Assembly (NCBI GenBank): GCA_018242625.1
Contig: JAFEBO010000008.1
Span: forward strand, 920,090-984,089
Length of the DNA stretch: 64,000 nt
Direction: 5' to 3'
From: Planctomycetota bacterium
Lineage (GTDB): Bacteria > Planctomycetota > Phycisphaerae > Phycisphaerales > UBA1924
Position 1 is the stretch's first letter, and the number at the start of each line of letters is the position of its first letter. A model generated the notes under the pieces. The model did not search any database. It was not told where the DNA came from and was given only the letters and a program-made list of their open reading frames with translations. Both the position numbers and the translations under genes were made by a program. Below are positions 1-10,200 of this stretch, one piece after another.

Positions 1-591
1 CGCGCCTCCGAGAAATGCCGCCCAGATCAGTGTCAGCAGGAGCGCACGGGAAATGTGTGTGTCTTTGGGGCCGATCGCGTCTTCGAGCGGGCGGCGTCGG
101 ATCGCGAGCGCAAGGTGAGCGCCGATCTTGTTGAGCGTTCCCGTGACGAAGGTGAGATTGACGGGTTCGGACCCGACTCGCGTGAATGCGGTATTCATGA
201 TCCCCATGGCGAGCGCGACAAAGGCGATGACAGCGTTGCTCCCAAGCCACCGGAAGTGAATGGCAACACTTGCGGCAACAAGCATCACCCCCACAGTCCA
301 TAGCGGGCGGCAGGTGGAGGATTCTCCGTCGAACGACCTGCCGGGCTCAGCGGAAGACTGCCAGAGGTGGCCCAGGAAGAGCCCGACCAGAAAGCAGAAG
401 ATGGCGATCGAAGATGGAACCGCCCGCTCAAAGGCGGCTCGCCCCGCATTCGCTCCGGTCTGAGTCGTGTTGCCGCTCATGAAGGACAGATAGGTGTTGA
501 ACGCAAGCAGGCCAAAGCCGTCGACATAGCCGGCGGTCATCGCGAGGGCAAAGGCAAGAAAAGTCTGGCGGCGGACCGCGGGAGCGGGCAT
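1..591 (-). CDS. DUF1275 (YoaK-type) membrane protein, 3' end cut by window edge
   Basis: The frame opens at an ATG on the minus strand at 591 and runs without a stop to base 1, giving the first 197 residues; the family is usually about 220-240 residues, so only the last part is missing. Near residue 20 it has the family signature, a Gly-Tyr-Val-Asp-Gly stretch followed by LSFMSGNTTQ. The rest alternates hydrophobic segments (about residues 10-35, 50-75, 95-115, 120-140, 180-197) with short basic loops. This fits the six-helix DUF1275 inner-membrane family, whose transport or other function is unknown. It is divergent from the nusA operon. No clear promoter was found upstream of it. Confidence 0.85.
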   Translation of the reverse strand, partial: MPAPAVRRQTFLAFALAMTAGYVDGFGLLAFNTYLSFMSGNTTQTGANAGRAAFERAVPSSIAIFCFLVGLFLGHLWQSSAEPGRSFDGESSTCRPLWTVGVMLVAASVAIHFRWLGSNAVIAFVALAMGIMNTAFTRVGSEPVNLTFVTGTLNKIGAHLALAIRRRPLEDAIGPKDTHISRALLLTLIWAAFLGGA

Positions 592-1161
592 ACGAGAAAT
601 TAGCAGAGAGCAAACGCGCCTTCCCGGCCCCAGAAACCGCTGTCCGGGGCGGCGTGGACTCGGAGACACACACGAAAAGTGCTTCCTGGAGGCGACGGGC
701 GCATCCGGGCGGCAGGCTATTCCAAACCGGTTGATCCGCGGTGAATGCTTCCTTCATTTGAGTCTCGGCCGGCCGTCACCTATACTGGAGGGCCTTTGTT
801 CGGCTTTCAGTGTTCGGGCGTGTTGCCCGGGCCTTGGAAGTCCGGGGATGAAGCGTCATGCGGACGACTGGCATTCATGCTCGGTAATCGTCCCAACCTC
901 GCGGGCCGGGGAGCGATCCCGGGCCTTCAGGATTGGGCGCACCGGTCGCCGGTCGGCTCTTGCGGAGAATTTTCCGCATGAGTTGATGCCGTCACATGAC
1001 GACGCTGCATTCCCGGGCCACGGGCGGAAGCGAGTTCTGCCGGTGGCTCGCGGTGTTTTCAGGTTTCTCGCGCCCACCGGAACGGTCCGACGGGTGCTCA
1101 AAGTTCGAACGGTTTTCGACATCCCGACAACCAGACATTCCAAGGCAGAAGGAAATACAGG
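592..1161. other. Intergenic region and nusA leader
   Basis: These 570 bases separate the divergent DUF1275 and nusA genes. The ORFs crossing them have no family resemblance and no ribosome site, and rimP, the usual neighbour upstream of nusA, is not here. Besides the promoter at 758-786, the transcribed leader (about 793-1161) contains a perfect inverted repeat at 961-978 (TGCGGA, six bases, TCCGCA). No recognised riboswitch was identified by eye. Confidence 0.6.
758..786 (+). promoter_or_regulatory. Sigma70-type promoter for the nusA-infB operon
   Basis: TTGAGT at 758-763 and TATACT at 781-786 are separated by exactly 17 bases. The -10 box matches the consensus at five of six positions and the -35 box at four. 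Transcription would start near 793, leaving a leader of roughly 370 bases before the nusA ATG. Confidence 0.6.
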
Positions 1162-2505
1162 ATGAACACTCAGGAAATGCTCCGGATTCTCGACTCGATC
1201 GCACGCGACCGCAATATCGATCGCGCGGTGCTTGTGCGCGATCTTGAAATGGCGATGGTCTCCGCCGCCAAAAAGCACTTCAACACGCTGGATGCGGAAG
1301 AGTTCGCGTGCACGCTCGACCCGATGACGGGGCAGCTCGCTATGACGCGCCACGGAGCGCCTCTGGATATGCCGCCCGCCGCATTCGGCCGTATCGCGGC
1401 GCAGACTTTCAAGCAGGTCATGATCCAGAAGTTCCGCGACGATGAGCGGAGCAGCATCTTCGAGGAATTTACCAAGCGCGTCGGCGAAATCGCGGTGGGC
1501 ACCGCCCAGCGGTACGAGGGCGGCAGCCTGGTCGTCACGATCGATCGGGCCGAAGCGTTCATGCCGCGCAGCGAGCAGATCCCGGGCGAGCAGTTCAACG
1601 CGGGCGACCGCGTGCGCTGCATGATTCTGGACGTGCGGGATGTCGGCAACCAGATCAAGATCGTCCTCAGCCGCAGCCACCCCGACTTCATCAAGCGGCT
1701 CTTCGAGGTCGAAGTGCCGGAAGTCGCCGAACGCATTATCGAGATCAAGGCGATGGCACGCGAGGCCGGGTACCGCACCAAGCTCGCGGTCAGCAGCATC
1801 GACAACAAGGTCGATGCGGTCGGCGCGTGCGTCGGCGTCAAGGGCTCGCGCATCAAGAACATCGTCGACGAGCTCAACGGCGAGAAGATCGACATCGTCC
1901 GCTGGAACGAGTCGAGCCAGGTGCTCATCCAGAACTCGCTCAAGCCCGCTGAAGTCGCGGAAATCAGCCTCTGCTTCGAACTCGGGCGTGCCACGGTCGT
2001 CGTCCGTGACGATCAGCTTTCGCTCGCGATCGGCAAGCGCGGGCAGAACGTGCGGCTTGCCGCCCGGCTGACCGGCTGGGATATCGACATCCTGACGCCC
2101 GAAGAGTTCACCAAGGGCGTCGAGACGATGTACTCGACCGTGCAGAGCGTCGAGGGCATCAACGAGCAGATGGCCGACAAGCTGGCGGCGCTCGGAATGG
2201 TCAGCGTCTTCGACATTGAAGAGGTCGGAGCCGAGGTGCTCACGGCCGAACTCGAGATCGACGAGGCAACGGCCGCCCGGGTCGTCGAGACCTGCGCCGT
2301 CAAGGCCAAGGAAGTCGCCGAGCAGCAGCAGAAGGACAAGGAAGAAAAGGAACGCAAGGCCCGCGAAGACGCGGCCAATGCGGCAAAGGTTCTGGCCGAG
2401 GGTGGATCGGCGGGCGATGCCGCGGCCGATGCGATCCTTGGTGGCGGCCCGTCGGGCGGAGATTCCTCCGGCGAGGCGCGTGCGGCAGACATCCTGGGGC
2501 AGTAA
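1162..2505 (+). CDS. nusA: Transcription termination/antitermination factor NusA
   Basis: 447 residues, within the usual NusA range. It binds RNA polymerase and nascent RNA and modulates pausing, termination and antitermination. An N-terminal polymerase-binding domain (about 1-105) is followed by an S1 domain (about 108-180), KH1 with GVKGSRI near residue 225, and KH2 with LAIGKRGQNVRLA near 289. A helix-hairpin-helix acidic-repeat-like region (about 315-385) comes next. The last 60 residues are Lys/Glu then Ala/Gly-rich low complexity. The ATG follows AAGGAAATACAGG. It is first in the operon nusA-infB-ylxP-rbfA. The usual rimP upstream and ylxR downstream are absent. Confidence 0.97.
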   Translation: MNTQEMLRILDSIARDRNIDRAVLVRDLEMAMVSAAKKHFNTLDAEEFACTLDPMTGQLAMTRHGAPLDMPPAAFGRIAAQTFKQVMIQKFRDDERSSIFEEFTKRVGEIAVGTAQRYEGGSLVVTIDRAEAFMPRSEQIPGEQFNAGDRVRCMILDVRDVGNQIKIVLSRSHPDFIKRLFEVEVPEVAERIIEIKAMAREAGYRTKLAVSSIDNKVDAVGACVGVKGSRIKNIVDELNGEKIDIVRWNESSQVLIQNSLKPAEVAEISLCFELGRATVVVRDDQLSLAIGKRGQNVRLAARLTGWDIDILTPEEFTKGVETMYSTVQSVEGINEQMADKLAALGMVSVFDIEEVGAEVLTAELEIDEATAARVVETCAVKAKEVAEQQQKDKEEKERKAREDAANAAKVLAEGGSAGDAAADAILGGGPSGGDSSGEARAADILGQ

Positions 2506-2588
2506 GCGTCGTTTTCCGGCCGCGGCCGGAACAACCGAGTTGGAAGCGTTCGAGTTTGTGGGCTGAGTCCTGAATCGCGGAGTTGAGA

Positions 2589-5468
2589 TTGGCCAAGCAG
2601 AAGCGTGTCTTTGAGATCGCGAAGGAAATCGGTATCGATTCCAAGGTCATCGTGGCGAAGTGCCACGCCGAGGGAATATCCGAAACGACGATCAAGAACT
2701 ACCAGTCCGCGGTGAGCGCCGGCCTTGAGGCGACCATCCGCGAGTGGTTCAGCGATCACTCCGCCTCGTCGTCCACGGCTATCGAGACCGCGGAGAAGGT
2801 CGACGTCACTGCCGCCAAGAAGGCCGCACCGAGAAGCAAGAAGAAGAAGACCGAGACCGGCGAGGAGGACTCGGCCGGCGGAATCGCGGTTGCAGAGCCG
2901 CCCAAGCCCACGCCAATTCCCTCCCCCACCGCCGCCGTTTCGATCGCTCCCGCCAAGCCGGCCGCCAAACCCGTGCCGGTCGCACCGGAAAAGCCGGCAG
3001 CGGCTCCGGCCCCGCTCCAGCCCGCAGCCCCAGCACCGGAAGAGGCGCCGGTGGCAAAGGCCCCGGCCCCCGTCAAGCCGAAAGCCCCGGAACCTCCGGC
3101 GGCGGATTCTCACGGCGGTGGCCAGTCTCCCGCCGCGACTCCTTCCAAGCCCGCGCCTCCGTCGCACCCGCCGACGCCTCCGCGCGTCCTGGGCCCGACC
3201 CGCGTCCAGCCCGCGCCGGTCAACGTGCCGACTCGTCCGACAGTGGTGACTCCCGCCGGACCCAAGCTCGAAGTCAAGACGCCCGTCAAACTCGCAGGGC
3301 CGAAAGTGGTCCGTGTCGAAGCGCCCGAAGTTATGGACGCCCCTCGCCCTCGCCGGTTTGCACCGGGCGGCACGGGCGGCGGTGGCGCCGGCACCGGCAC
3401 GCGCGGCCGCGGACCGGAAACCGCAGGCGATGACGATGGCGGCCGCAGCCCACGCCGCAAGACGACAGGTGGGAGCAGCGCCAACACCAAGCGTTCGAGC
3501 GGTACGGGTGTGCCGCAACGTCGGCGCGCAAGCTCCGGGCAGGAATGGGTCGGCGGGGCGCAGGGCACGTACACCGAGCAGGACCTGATCGAGCGCGAGG
3601 CCCGCAAGGCCCGCTCGGGCGGTTTCCTCAAGAAGCGCCGGCAGGATCTCAAGCGTTCGGAGCAGCATCAGGAAACAGATGCCCAGCAGAGCGGAAAAAT
3701 CCGCATCGCGGCGCCGTTCACGATCAAGGACCTGTCGGAAGCAACCGGCGTCAAGGGCGCCGAGATCGTGAAGAAGCTTTTCCTGGAAGGGGTAATGGCC
3801 ACGATCAACTCGGGCATCGATCCCGTCAAGGCCCAGGAGATCATGATCGAGTTTGATGTCGATCTCGAAGTAACCGAGGCCCAGACGGCCGAGGAAGTGG
3901 TGAGCTCCGAATTCGAAGATCGCCAGGCGGTGGATCTGCGTGCGCGTGGACCTGTTGTGACGATTCTGGGCCACGTCGACCATGGAAAGACAAGCCTCCT
4001 GGACAAGATCCGCAACGCGAACGTGGCGGCCGGCGAAGCGGGCGGCATCACCCAGCGCACGAGCGCGTTCCGCGTGCCGCTCGATGTCGCCGGCGAGAAG
4101 AAGGAAGTCGTCTTCCTCGATACGCCCGGCCACGAAGCCTTCACGAGCATGCGCTCACGCGGCGCCAACATGACCGACGTGGTCGTCCTTGTGGTTTCGG
4201 CGCCCGAGGGCGTCATGCCGCAGACCGTCGAGAGCATCAACCACGCCAAGGCGGCGAAGGTGCCGATCGTCGTGGCCCTCAACAAGATCGACCGCCCGGA
4301 CGCCACCGAGGCCCAGGTTCAGAAGGTCCTCGGCCGCCTGGCCGAGAACGACCTCAATCCTGTGGAATGGGGCGGAAACGTCGAAGTCATCAAGACTTCG
4401 GCGACGACCGGACAGGGCATCCCCGAACTGCTCGAAACGCTTGACTACCAGGCGCAGCTGCTGGAGCTCAAGGCCGACTTTGGCGGACCCGCACGCGGCA
4501 CCGTCATCGAGGGCAAGGTCGAAGAGGGACGCGGCGCTGTTGCGAGCCTGCTCGTGCAGCAGGGCAAGCTCAAGGTCGGCGACTACATCGTCGCCGGACG
4601 CGGTTTCGGCCGCATCCGCGACATCACGGACGACCGAGGCAAGAAGCTCAAGGAAGTGACACCCCCCTGCCCAGTGCAGATCTCGGGTATCGACGAAGTT
4701 CCGACCGCTGGCGACAAGTTCTACGTCGTCGATTCGCTCAAGAAGGCTCAGGAGGCCGCCGAGCAGCGCCGCCACCGCGAGCGTGAAACCGAACTGGCCC
4801 AGCCCAAGCTCACGCTCGACACCATGTTCGCGCAGATGGCCGACTCGGAGGTCAAGGAAATCCGGGTTGTCATCAAGGCCGCCGAGCAGGGAACTCTCGA
4901 CGTGCTCAAGAGCCAGGCCGAGAAGGTCAGCACCGCGGAGATCAAGGTGCGCGTGCTCGAAGCCGCGATCGGCGGCATCACCGAGAGCAACGTGCTGCTG
5001 GCGCAGGCTTCGCAGGCCGTCATCATCGGCTTCAACGTCATCCCCTCCGGAAAGGCAAGAAGCCTGGCCGAGCAGAAGGGTGTCGAAATCCGCACCTACC
5101 AGGTCATCTACGACATCGTCGACGATCTCAAGAAGGCCGCGGAAGGCATGCTGGCGCCCGAACTGCGTCAGGAAATCCTCGGCCACGCCGAAGTCCGCAA
5201 GGTCTTCAAGATTTCCAAGGTGGGAGCCATCGCCGGCTGCTACGTCACGGACGGCATCGTGCAGCGCGACGCACTCATCCGCGTCACCCGCAACGGTGTG
5301 GTCGTCGAGAACGACCGCAAGCTCGAACAGCTCAAACGCGTCAAGGACGATGCAAAGGAAGTCCGGGCCGGCGTCGAGTGCGGCATGAAGATTGTCGGCT
5401 ACGACGACATCAAGGAAGGCGACGTTCTGGAGTGCTACAAGCAGGTGGAGGTCAAGCGGACGCTGTAG
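2589..5468 (+). CDS. infB: Translation initiation factor IF-2
   Basis: A GTPase that places initiator tRNA on the 30S subunit and promotes subunit joining. The start is best placed at TTG 2589: CGGAG at 2578-2582 lies six bases upstream, and the product then begins [13 protein letters not shown] like other IF-2 proteins. A TTG at 2583 abuts the ribosome site and is unlikely. The 959 residues comprise a first IF2N helix domain (1-50), a long Ala/Pro/Lys-rich linker (about 60-350), a second IF2N domain (about 370-430) and the G domain. The G domain carries GHVDHGKT near 461, DTPGHEAF near 511 and NKID near 564, followed by domains II-IV. It is about 80 bases downstream of nusA. Confidence 0.97.
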   Translation: MAKQKRVFEIAKEIGIDSKVIVAKCHAEGISETTIKNYQSAVSAGLEATIREWFSDHSASSSTAIETAEKVDVTAAKKAAPRSKKKKTETGEEDSAGGIAVAEPPKPTPIPSPTAAVSIAPAKPAAKPVPVAPEKPAAAPAPLQPAAPAPEEAPVAKAPAPVKPKAPEPPAADSHGGGQSPAATPSKPAPPSHPPTPPRVLGPTRVQPAPVNVPTRPTVVTPAGPKLEVKTPVKLAGPKVVRVEAPEVMDAPRPRRFAPGGTGGGGAGTGTRGRGPETAGDDDGGRSPRRKTTGGSSANTKRSSGTGVPQRRRASSGQEWVGGAQGTYTEQDLIEREARKARSGGFLKKRRQDLKRSEQHQETDAQQSGKIRIAAPFTIKDLSEATGVKGAEIVKKLFLEGVMATINSGIDPVKAQEIMIEFDVDLEVTEAQTAEEVVSSEFEDRQAVDLRARGPVVTILGHVDHGKTSLLDKIRNANVAAGEAGGITQRTSAFRVPLDVAGEKKEVVFLDTPGHEAFTSMRSRGANMTDVVVLVVSAPEGVMPQTVESINHAKAAKVPIVVALNKIDRPDATEAQVQKVLGRLAENDLNPVEWGGNVEVIKTSATTGQGIPELLETLDYQAQLLELKADFGGPARGTVIEGKVEEGRGAVASLLVQQGKLKVGDYIVAGRGFGRIRDITDDRGKKLKEVTPPCPVQISGIDEVPTAGDKFYVVDSLKKAQEAAEQRRHRERETELAQPKLTLDTMFAQMADSEVKEIRVVIKAAEQGTLDVLKSQAEKVSTAEIKVRVLEAAIGGITESNVLLAQASQAVIIGFNVIPSGKARSLAEQKGVEIRTYQVIYDIVDDLKKAAEGMLAPELRQEILGHAEVRKVFKISKVGAIAGCYVTDGIVQRDALIRVTRNGVVVENDRKLEQLKRVKDDAKEVRAGVECGMKIVGYDDIKEGDVLECYKQVEVKRTL

Positions 5469-5516
5469 CCCTCATTCCCGGGCGGGCTTCCACCCAGGCG
5501 AGAGACACGAGCAGAC

Positions 5517-6053
5517 ATGGTTGTCGGCATCCTCCAGTTCCAGGTTCTCGTGCACGGCGCCGAGTCGCTGAAGGACAAGCGGCGGGTTGTGCAGTCGCTG
5601 AAGGATCGGCTGCACCGCGAACACCTCTGCGCGATTGCGGAAGTCGGCGATCCCGACCTGCTCAATCAGGCGACGGTGGCTCTGGCGATCGTCAGCCGCG
5701 ACGGCAAAAGAGCGGGAGAGATCCTCGACGCGATCACGGCCAAGCTGCGGGAACTGCGCGATGGACAGGTGGGAGAGATCGACCGACAGATTCTCCACGG
5801 GAGCGGAGGCTGGCTTCCCGGCGAACTGCCCGATCCCGAAAAGACTCGACACGAGCCCGAAGCGACTCCCGAGGCGGCGGCCGGACACCCGCCCGTTTCC
5901 GCCAGTATTCCCGATCCAAAGTCGGGCGACCGGAGCGATGAATCCATCGACGCGATGATCCTCGAAAGAGCCCTGGATTCCGATATTCTCGATCAGATTG
6001 CGCGGGCCGAAGCGGAAATCCGACGGACGCTCAAGGAAGGTGACGCAGCGTGA
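5517..6053 (+). CDS. ylxP: DUF503 / YlxP-family protein
   Basis: 178 residues. The first 95 match the DUF503 family (YlxP of the Bacillus nusA-infB-rbfA operon): MVVGILQFQVLVHGAESLKD at the N-terminus, then KRRVVQSLKDRL, and a central VALAIVSRDGKRAGEIL segment. The fold is ferredoxin-like and the biochemical role is not established; its constant place between infB and rbfA suggests a link to ribosome maturation. An extra C-terminal part of about 80 residues is Pro/Glu-rich and then acidic and helical. It lies 48 bases after infB, and its stop overlaps the rbfA GTG by four bases (GTGA). Confidence 0.88.
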   Translation: MVVGILQFQVLVHGAESLKDKRRVVQSLKDRLHREHLCAIAEVGDPDLLNQATVALAIVSRDGKRAGEILDAITAKLRELRDGQVGEIDRQILHGSGGWLPGELPDPEKTRHEPEATPEAAAGHPPVSASIPDPKSGDRSDESIDAMILERALDSDILDQIARAEAEIRRTLKEGDAA

Positions 6054-6445
6054 GCCGGCGACAGGAGCAATTTGCATCGGTGCTGCGTGAAGCCGTTCAG
6101 GCCGTCTTCAACCGCGGACTGCAGGACCCGCGCGTGTCAGGCCTGATCACGGTCACCGAAGTTCGCGTGAGCGAGGATCTGGCGGACGCAACGATCATGG
6201 TTTCCGTGCTCCCCGCGGAGAAACAGGAACTGGCGATGCACGGCATCCGCGCTGCCGCGGCGCACATCCGTCGCGAAGCCGGTGACTCCGTGCGATCCAG
6301 AAAACTCCCCCGCTTCCATTTCGATTGCGACAGCCGACCGAAGAAGCAGGCCGGCGTCATGCAGGCGATCCTCAAGGCGCAGGAAGACCGCGAGGCACGC
6401 GGGTTACCCCCACTGGAAGAACCGGAGGCCAAATCTCAACCATGA
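6050..6445 (+). CDS. rbfA: Ribosome-binding factor A
   Basis: 131 residues. RbfA binds the 30S precursor and helps mature the 5' end of 16S rRNA, also in cold adaptation. The KH-like RbfA fold is visible: an N-terminal helix, the LQDPRVSGLITVTEVRVSEDL stretch in two parts (about 24-44), then a central helix and an RKLPRFHFDCD strand typical of the family. The GTG start overlaps the preceding stop (GTGA), and its own stop overlaps the next ATG (ATGA). Both junctions imply translational coupling along the operon. Confidence 0.93.
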   Translation: MSRRQEQFASVLREAVQAVFNRGLQDPRVSGLITVTEVRVSEDLADATIMVSVLPAEKQELAMHGIRAAAAHIRREAGDSVRSRKLPRFHFDCDSRPKKQAGVMQAILKAQEDREARGLPPLEEPEAKSQP

Positions 6446-7233
6446 GCCCAGCCGACCCCGCCAAGTCGCTCCAGTCGCTTCTGAAGAAGCTCCAGAACCG
6501 GTACGGCGAGCTGCAATCCGAGCCGCTGACGGCCGGCGTGGACGAGGGCGTCGACCCGCTCCTGCACCTCTTTGTCTACTCCTTCCTCCTGTGGGACGCA
6601 TCAACCGGCCAGGCGCGGGCGGCTCTCAAACGCATCCGCGATACCTTCGTTGACTACAACGAGATGCGGATCGCCTTCGCGGACGAGATCGCCGCGGCGT
6701 TCGGCGAGCGATATCCCCGTGGCTACGAACGGGCATTGCGGCTTCGCTCGAGTCTTCACGACATTTTCCGCCGCGAGCACGCTCTTTCGCTGCATCGCCT
6801 GCAGGAAATGTCCAAGCGAGAGGCCGCCGCCTACTTGGACTCGATCGACGGCACACCGGCGTACGTCGCGGCCCGCGTGCTTCTCATCGGGCTCAAGGGC
6901 CACGCAATTCCCGTCGACCAGCGGATCGCCGATCTCCTGGCCTCCGAAGCGGTGCTCGGGGATGATGTGACCGATGCCGAATCAGCCGCCAAGTGGCTGG
7001 AGCGCCAGATAAGGGCCGGGGATGCGCTCCCGTGCGCAATGGCTCTCCAGGCTTGGTCTGACGATCAGGGTGCAGCGCCACGGAGAGACCGCCGCGCCGA
7101 TGTGCCGGATTTCTCTCCGCCCGAGATCCCACCACCGGCAGGCCCCGAACCCGAACCGGCATCCGGAAGCAAAAAGCCCGCCAAATCCCGCAAACCTGCA
7201 AAGAAGACAGGCAAGCAGTCCGCGAAGGGCTAG
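6442..7233 (+). CDS. HhH-GPD (endonuclease III-fold)-like protein
   Basis: 263 residues from the ATG that overlaps the rbfA stop (ATGA). Residues about 60-220 are helical. Around 132-160 they show a helix-hairpin-helix-like segment, SIDGTPAYVAARVLLIGLKG followed by AIPVDQRI, resembling the endonuclease III pattern LPGVGRKTA...PVDTH. The Asp of PVD is kept, but the catalytic Lys position appears to hold Tyr. The four cysteines of the iron-sulfur loop are absent. The last 40 residues are Lys/Pro/Ser-rich, a likely nucleic-acid-binding tail. It may be a degenerate DNA glycosylase fold. Function is unknown; the family call is by pattern only. Confidence 0.55.
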   Translation: MSPADPAKSLQSLLKKLQNRYGELQSEPLTAGVDEGVDPLLHLFVYSFLLWDASTGQARAALKRIRDTFVDYNEMRIAFADEIAAAFGERYPRGYERALRLRSSLHDIFRREHALSLHRLQEMSKREAAAYLDSIDGTPAYVAARVLLIGLKGHAIPVDQRIADLLASEAVLGDDVTDAESAAKWLERQIRAGDALPCAMALQAWSDDQGAAPRRDRRADVPDFSPPEIPPPAGPEPEPASGSKKPAKSRKPAKKTGKQSAKG

Positions 7234-7278
7234 CGCGTTTCTTCGAACCGGTCGGCACCTCGCGCAGAACTGATCACT

Positions 7279-10200
7279 ATGGATTTCCGCTTTTCAACAC
7301 GCTCGGCAATCCGCTCTTCTCTCCTGATCACGGCGATCGCCGGGACCGCCGCCCCTTTCGGATGCGCGAGCAAGCCGAGCGCGAGAACCCAGCAGCAAAG
7401 CGAAGCGCTCGCTCCCGTCGATCCGGCCTTCGCCGACCGACCCAAAGCCATTCAGGAGTTGCACCGGGCGCCCGCCCGCCCAGCACCTCAGCCGGCGGCG
7501 TCCGTTCCGCTCAAGCCCCCGCCCGGCATCGACGCAAACCGATTGATTCCGATCCCGCCGGCAGAAGTCGCGGCGAACCCAAAGGTTTCCCAGCCGCTGG
7601 AAGAAGTCGCCAGGGACCTGGCCACAAAGGTCTCTCTGCCCAAGGCCGCGCAGACGGATGTCGATGAGAGCGCGAAGGAAGAGGCCGTCCGCCTTTATGT
7701 CTCGGGCAGGTCGGCCCTTCTCGCGGGCGACTACGCCCAGGCCCAAAGCCTTCTGACCGACGCGGCCGGCAAGGATCCATCCGAGCCCGCCGTCTGGCGC
7801 GAACTGGGAGAGGCTCAGTTGCGACTGGGCCGGAAGGCTCTCGCAGCCTCTTCCTTTTCCCAGGCAGCCCGGCGCGGCATGGACGATGCGCGTGTCTGGT
7901 GGATGCTGGGCCGCGACGCGGCGCAGCGTTCGGACCCCGCGAAGGCGGCGTCCTACTTCGCAAAGGCGCGCCTCGCGCCCGATCTTTCGAACGACAGCGC
8001 GCTGGTTTTCATCGTGGAGACCGAGCTCGGCCAGTCGCTTGCCCAGCTCGGGTATCTGCGGGCCGCTTCGGAGGCTCTTTCCAGCGTTGCCGATCTGCCT
8101 TCGAGTTTCTCCGAAAACACGATCTACCGCAATGAACTGGGCGAGGTCTATCGCCGGCGCGGCGAATTGCTGGAAGAGTCTGGCGATATTCTGATGCGCA
8201 CCGGCGACACCGCCGGCGCGCTCGAACGGTACGAACTGGCTTCCACCCTTCCCTCGCTCGACCCCGGGTCCTCCCTCGTCCGGCTGATCTACGCCGCGGC
8301 GCTGCGGGGCGAGCCGGAAAAGGGGGCCGAAGCCCTCATCGAGTCGATTATCGAGAGCGACGGCTGGATCGAAGATCGCCAGCTGCTCCTGATTCGCTAT
8401 CTCTCGGACAATACGAGCGTGGGCCCTTCGCTCGCCCGCTCGATCCGCGCTCTCCCCGGTGATCTCAAATCGCCCCCCACCCCTTCCATCGAATCGCGCC
8501 TGGTGCGCGCGCAGGCCGCGAGCGACCCGGACGGGGCGGCGATTCTCCGCACGTACCTCAAGGACCATCCGGGCGATGCGGACGCGCAGGCCGATCTGCT
8601 CTCCCTGGTATCGAGTTCGGGCGGCAGCGAAGCACGCGAGGTGCTGGCGCTCTCCGATGCATCACCCCGCAGCGCTGTCCGTCTCGCCGAAGCGGTCATG
8701 AGCGAGGGCCGGAACCTTCAAGCCTGCCGGACGGAGATCGATCGGGGCGCCAAGTCGCCGGGACAACGCGCAACCGCCGCCTGGCTGAGCTTCCGAGAAG
8801 GGTTTACCGAGCGTGCGCACAAGCTCGCCGTTCCCATCGATATCGCGTCCGGCAATGTGCACGATCAGGCGGTGCTTCTGGGTGTGCAGCTTCGAGTGGC
8901 ACTGGAAACCGGCGACATTGCATGGGCACGCGAGCTCGTCGCCACCCTGAAGAACCGTTCGGATCTTCCCTTTTCCGTGCGTGCTTCCTCGCTGCTCGAC
9001 GGCGGCGAGGGGGCGTTCGTCGCGGACATGGCCAAACAGCTCAATCTGGCAGAAATCGGTGACGACACCGATGAACGCATCGGCGTGGCCGAGATCATCG
9101 CCCGTGCAGGACGCGCCAAGGAAGCCGAAACGCTCCTCCGCGGTGCGCTCGCGAAGGACCGCTTCAACGAAAGGGCGTATCAGGTTCTTCTGGCCTTGTA
9201 CATGCCGGGCGCGCCGCTGCAGGACGATTCCAAGCTCAGCGATTTGTCCCGGCAACTCAGGGAGACGATCCCTTCAAGCCGGGTGATACGCTGGCTCGCC
9301 GCCGCCGAACTGGCGCAGCGCCAACTCTGGCCCCAGGTGGAAGCGGCGCTGATCTCACTTTCCGAAGAAGCCCCGCCCGATCCGGGCATGATCGAACTTC
9401 TGGTTTCTTCCTGGGAGCGTCAGGCCGCGGGCGAGTCTGAAGCCAAAGCAGCAACACTCAACCGCGCAGAAGCCTGGCTCCGCGCCAAGCTCGCGGAGTA
9501 TCCCGACAGCATCTACCTGGGCGCAGCGCTAGCCCGAATCACCGAACTGCAGGGCCGCCCAGGCGAAGCCGAGACCGCGCTCGCGGCGATGTACGAGCGG
9601 TTCCCGGTTGCCGCCATCGCACGCCAGCGTGAACAGGTGATCCGAAACGCGCTCAAGGACCCCGCAAGGGCACGCTCGATGGCGCTCAAACGCCTCGACC
9701 GAATGCCCCGCCCGGTCGATGACACTCTCGAGCTTGCCGAGCTCTACGCCGCTGACGGATCCTCCGCGCAGGTGTCCAAGGCCCTCCTCGACGGGATCCC
9801 GCCCGATTGCCCTCTGAACGGGCCGCAGCGCGAGCGACTGGTCGGGATTGTGAATCAGCAGGTCGCCGTCGCGCTCAAGGACGAATCCGGGAACGCCTCC
9901 GGTCCGGCCCTGGCCAACGTGGCCCGGGCATTGGAAGCGGGCATTGACTTCCCCCGCGCGACGCACGAGGCGAGGCTTCTGCTCATGGCGGGCGCAGCGC
10001 CTCTCGATCTGGATCAGCTTGTCGCCGCATCCAAGCTGGAGGCTGGCCTTTTCCCCGACGGTTCCACGCTGGTGATCGTGCGAACGGCCGACCGCATTTC
10101 CAAGTCGCCATCGGCGTCACTCTCTCCGCGATACCTCCGGGCGTGCATTCCATTTATCTCTCAGCCAACCACCGAGATCTTCCAGTACCTGGTCTTTCTG

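Noticed and set aside
731..1165. Possible rimP or small gene upstream of nusA
   Set aside because: The frame has no RimP motifs, has no ribosome site and begins before the inferred promoter.
2013..4133. 706-codon minus-strand open frame
   Set aside because: It lies entirely over nusA and infB; composition (Arg/Gly/Leu low complexity) and absence of any domain mark it as a codon-bias shadow in high-GC DNA.
7294..8568. 424-codon minus-strand open frame
   Set aside because: Antisense to the TPR lipoprotein; Arg/Gly-rich shadow.
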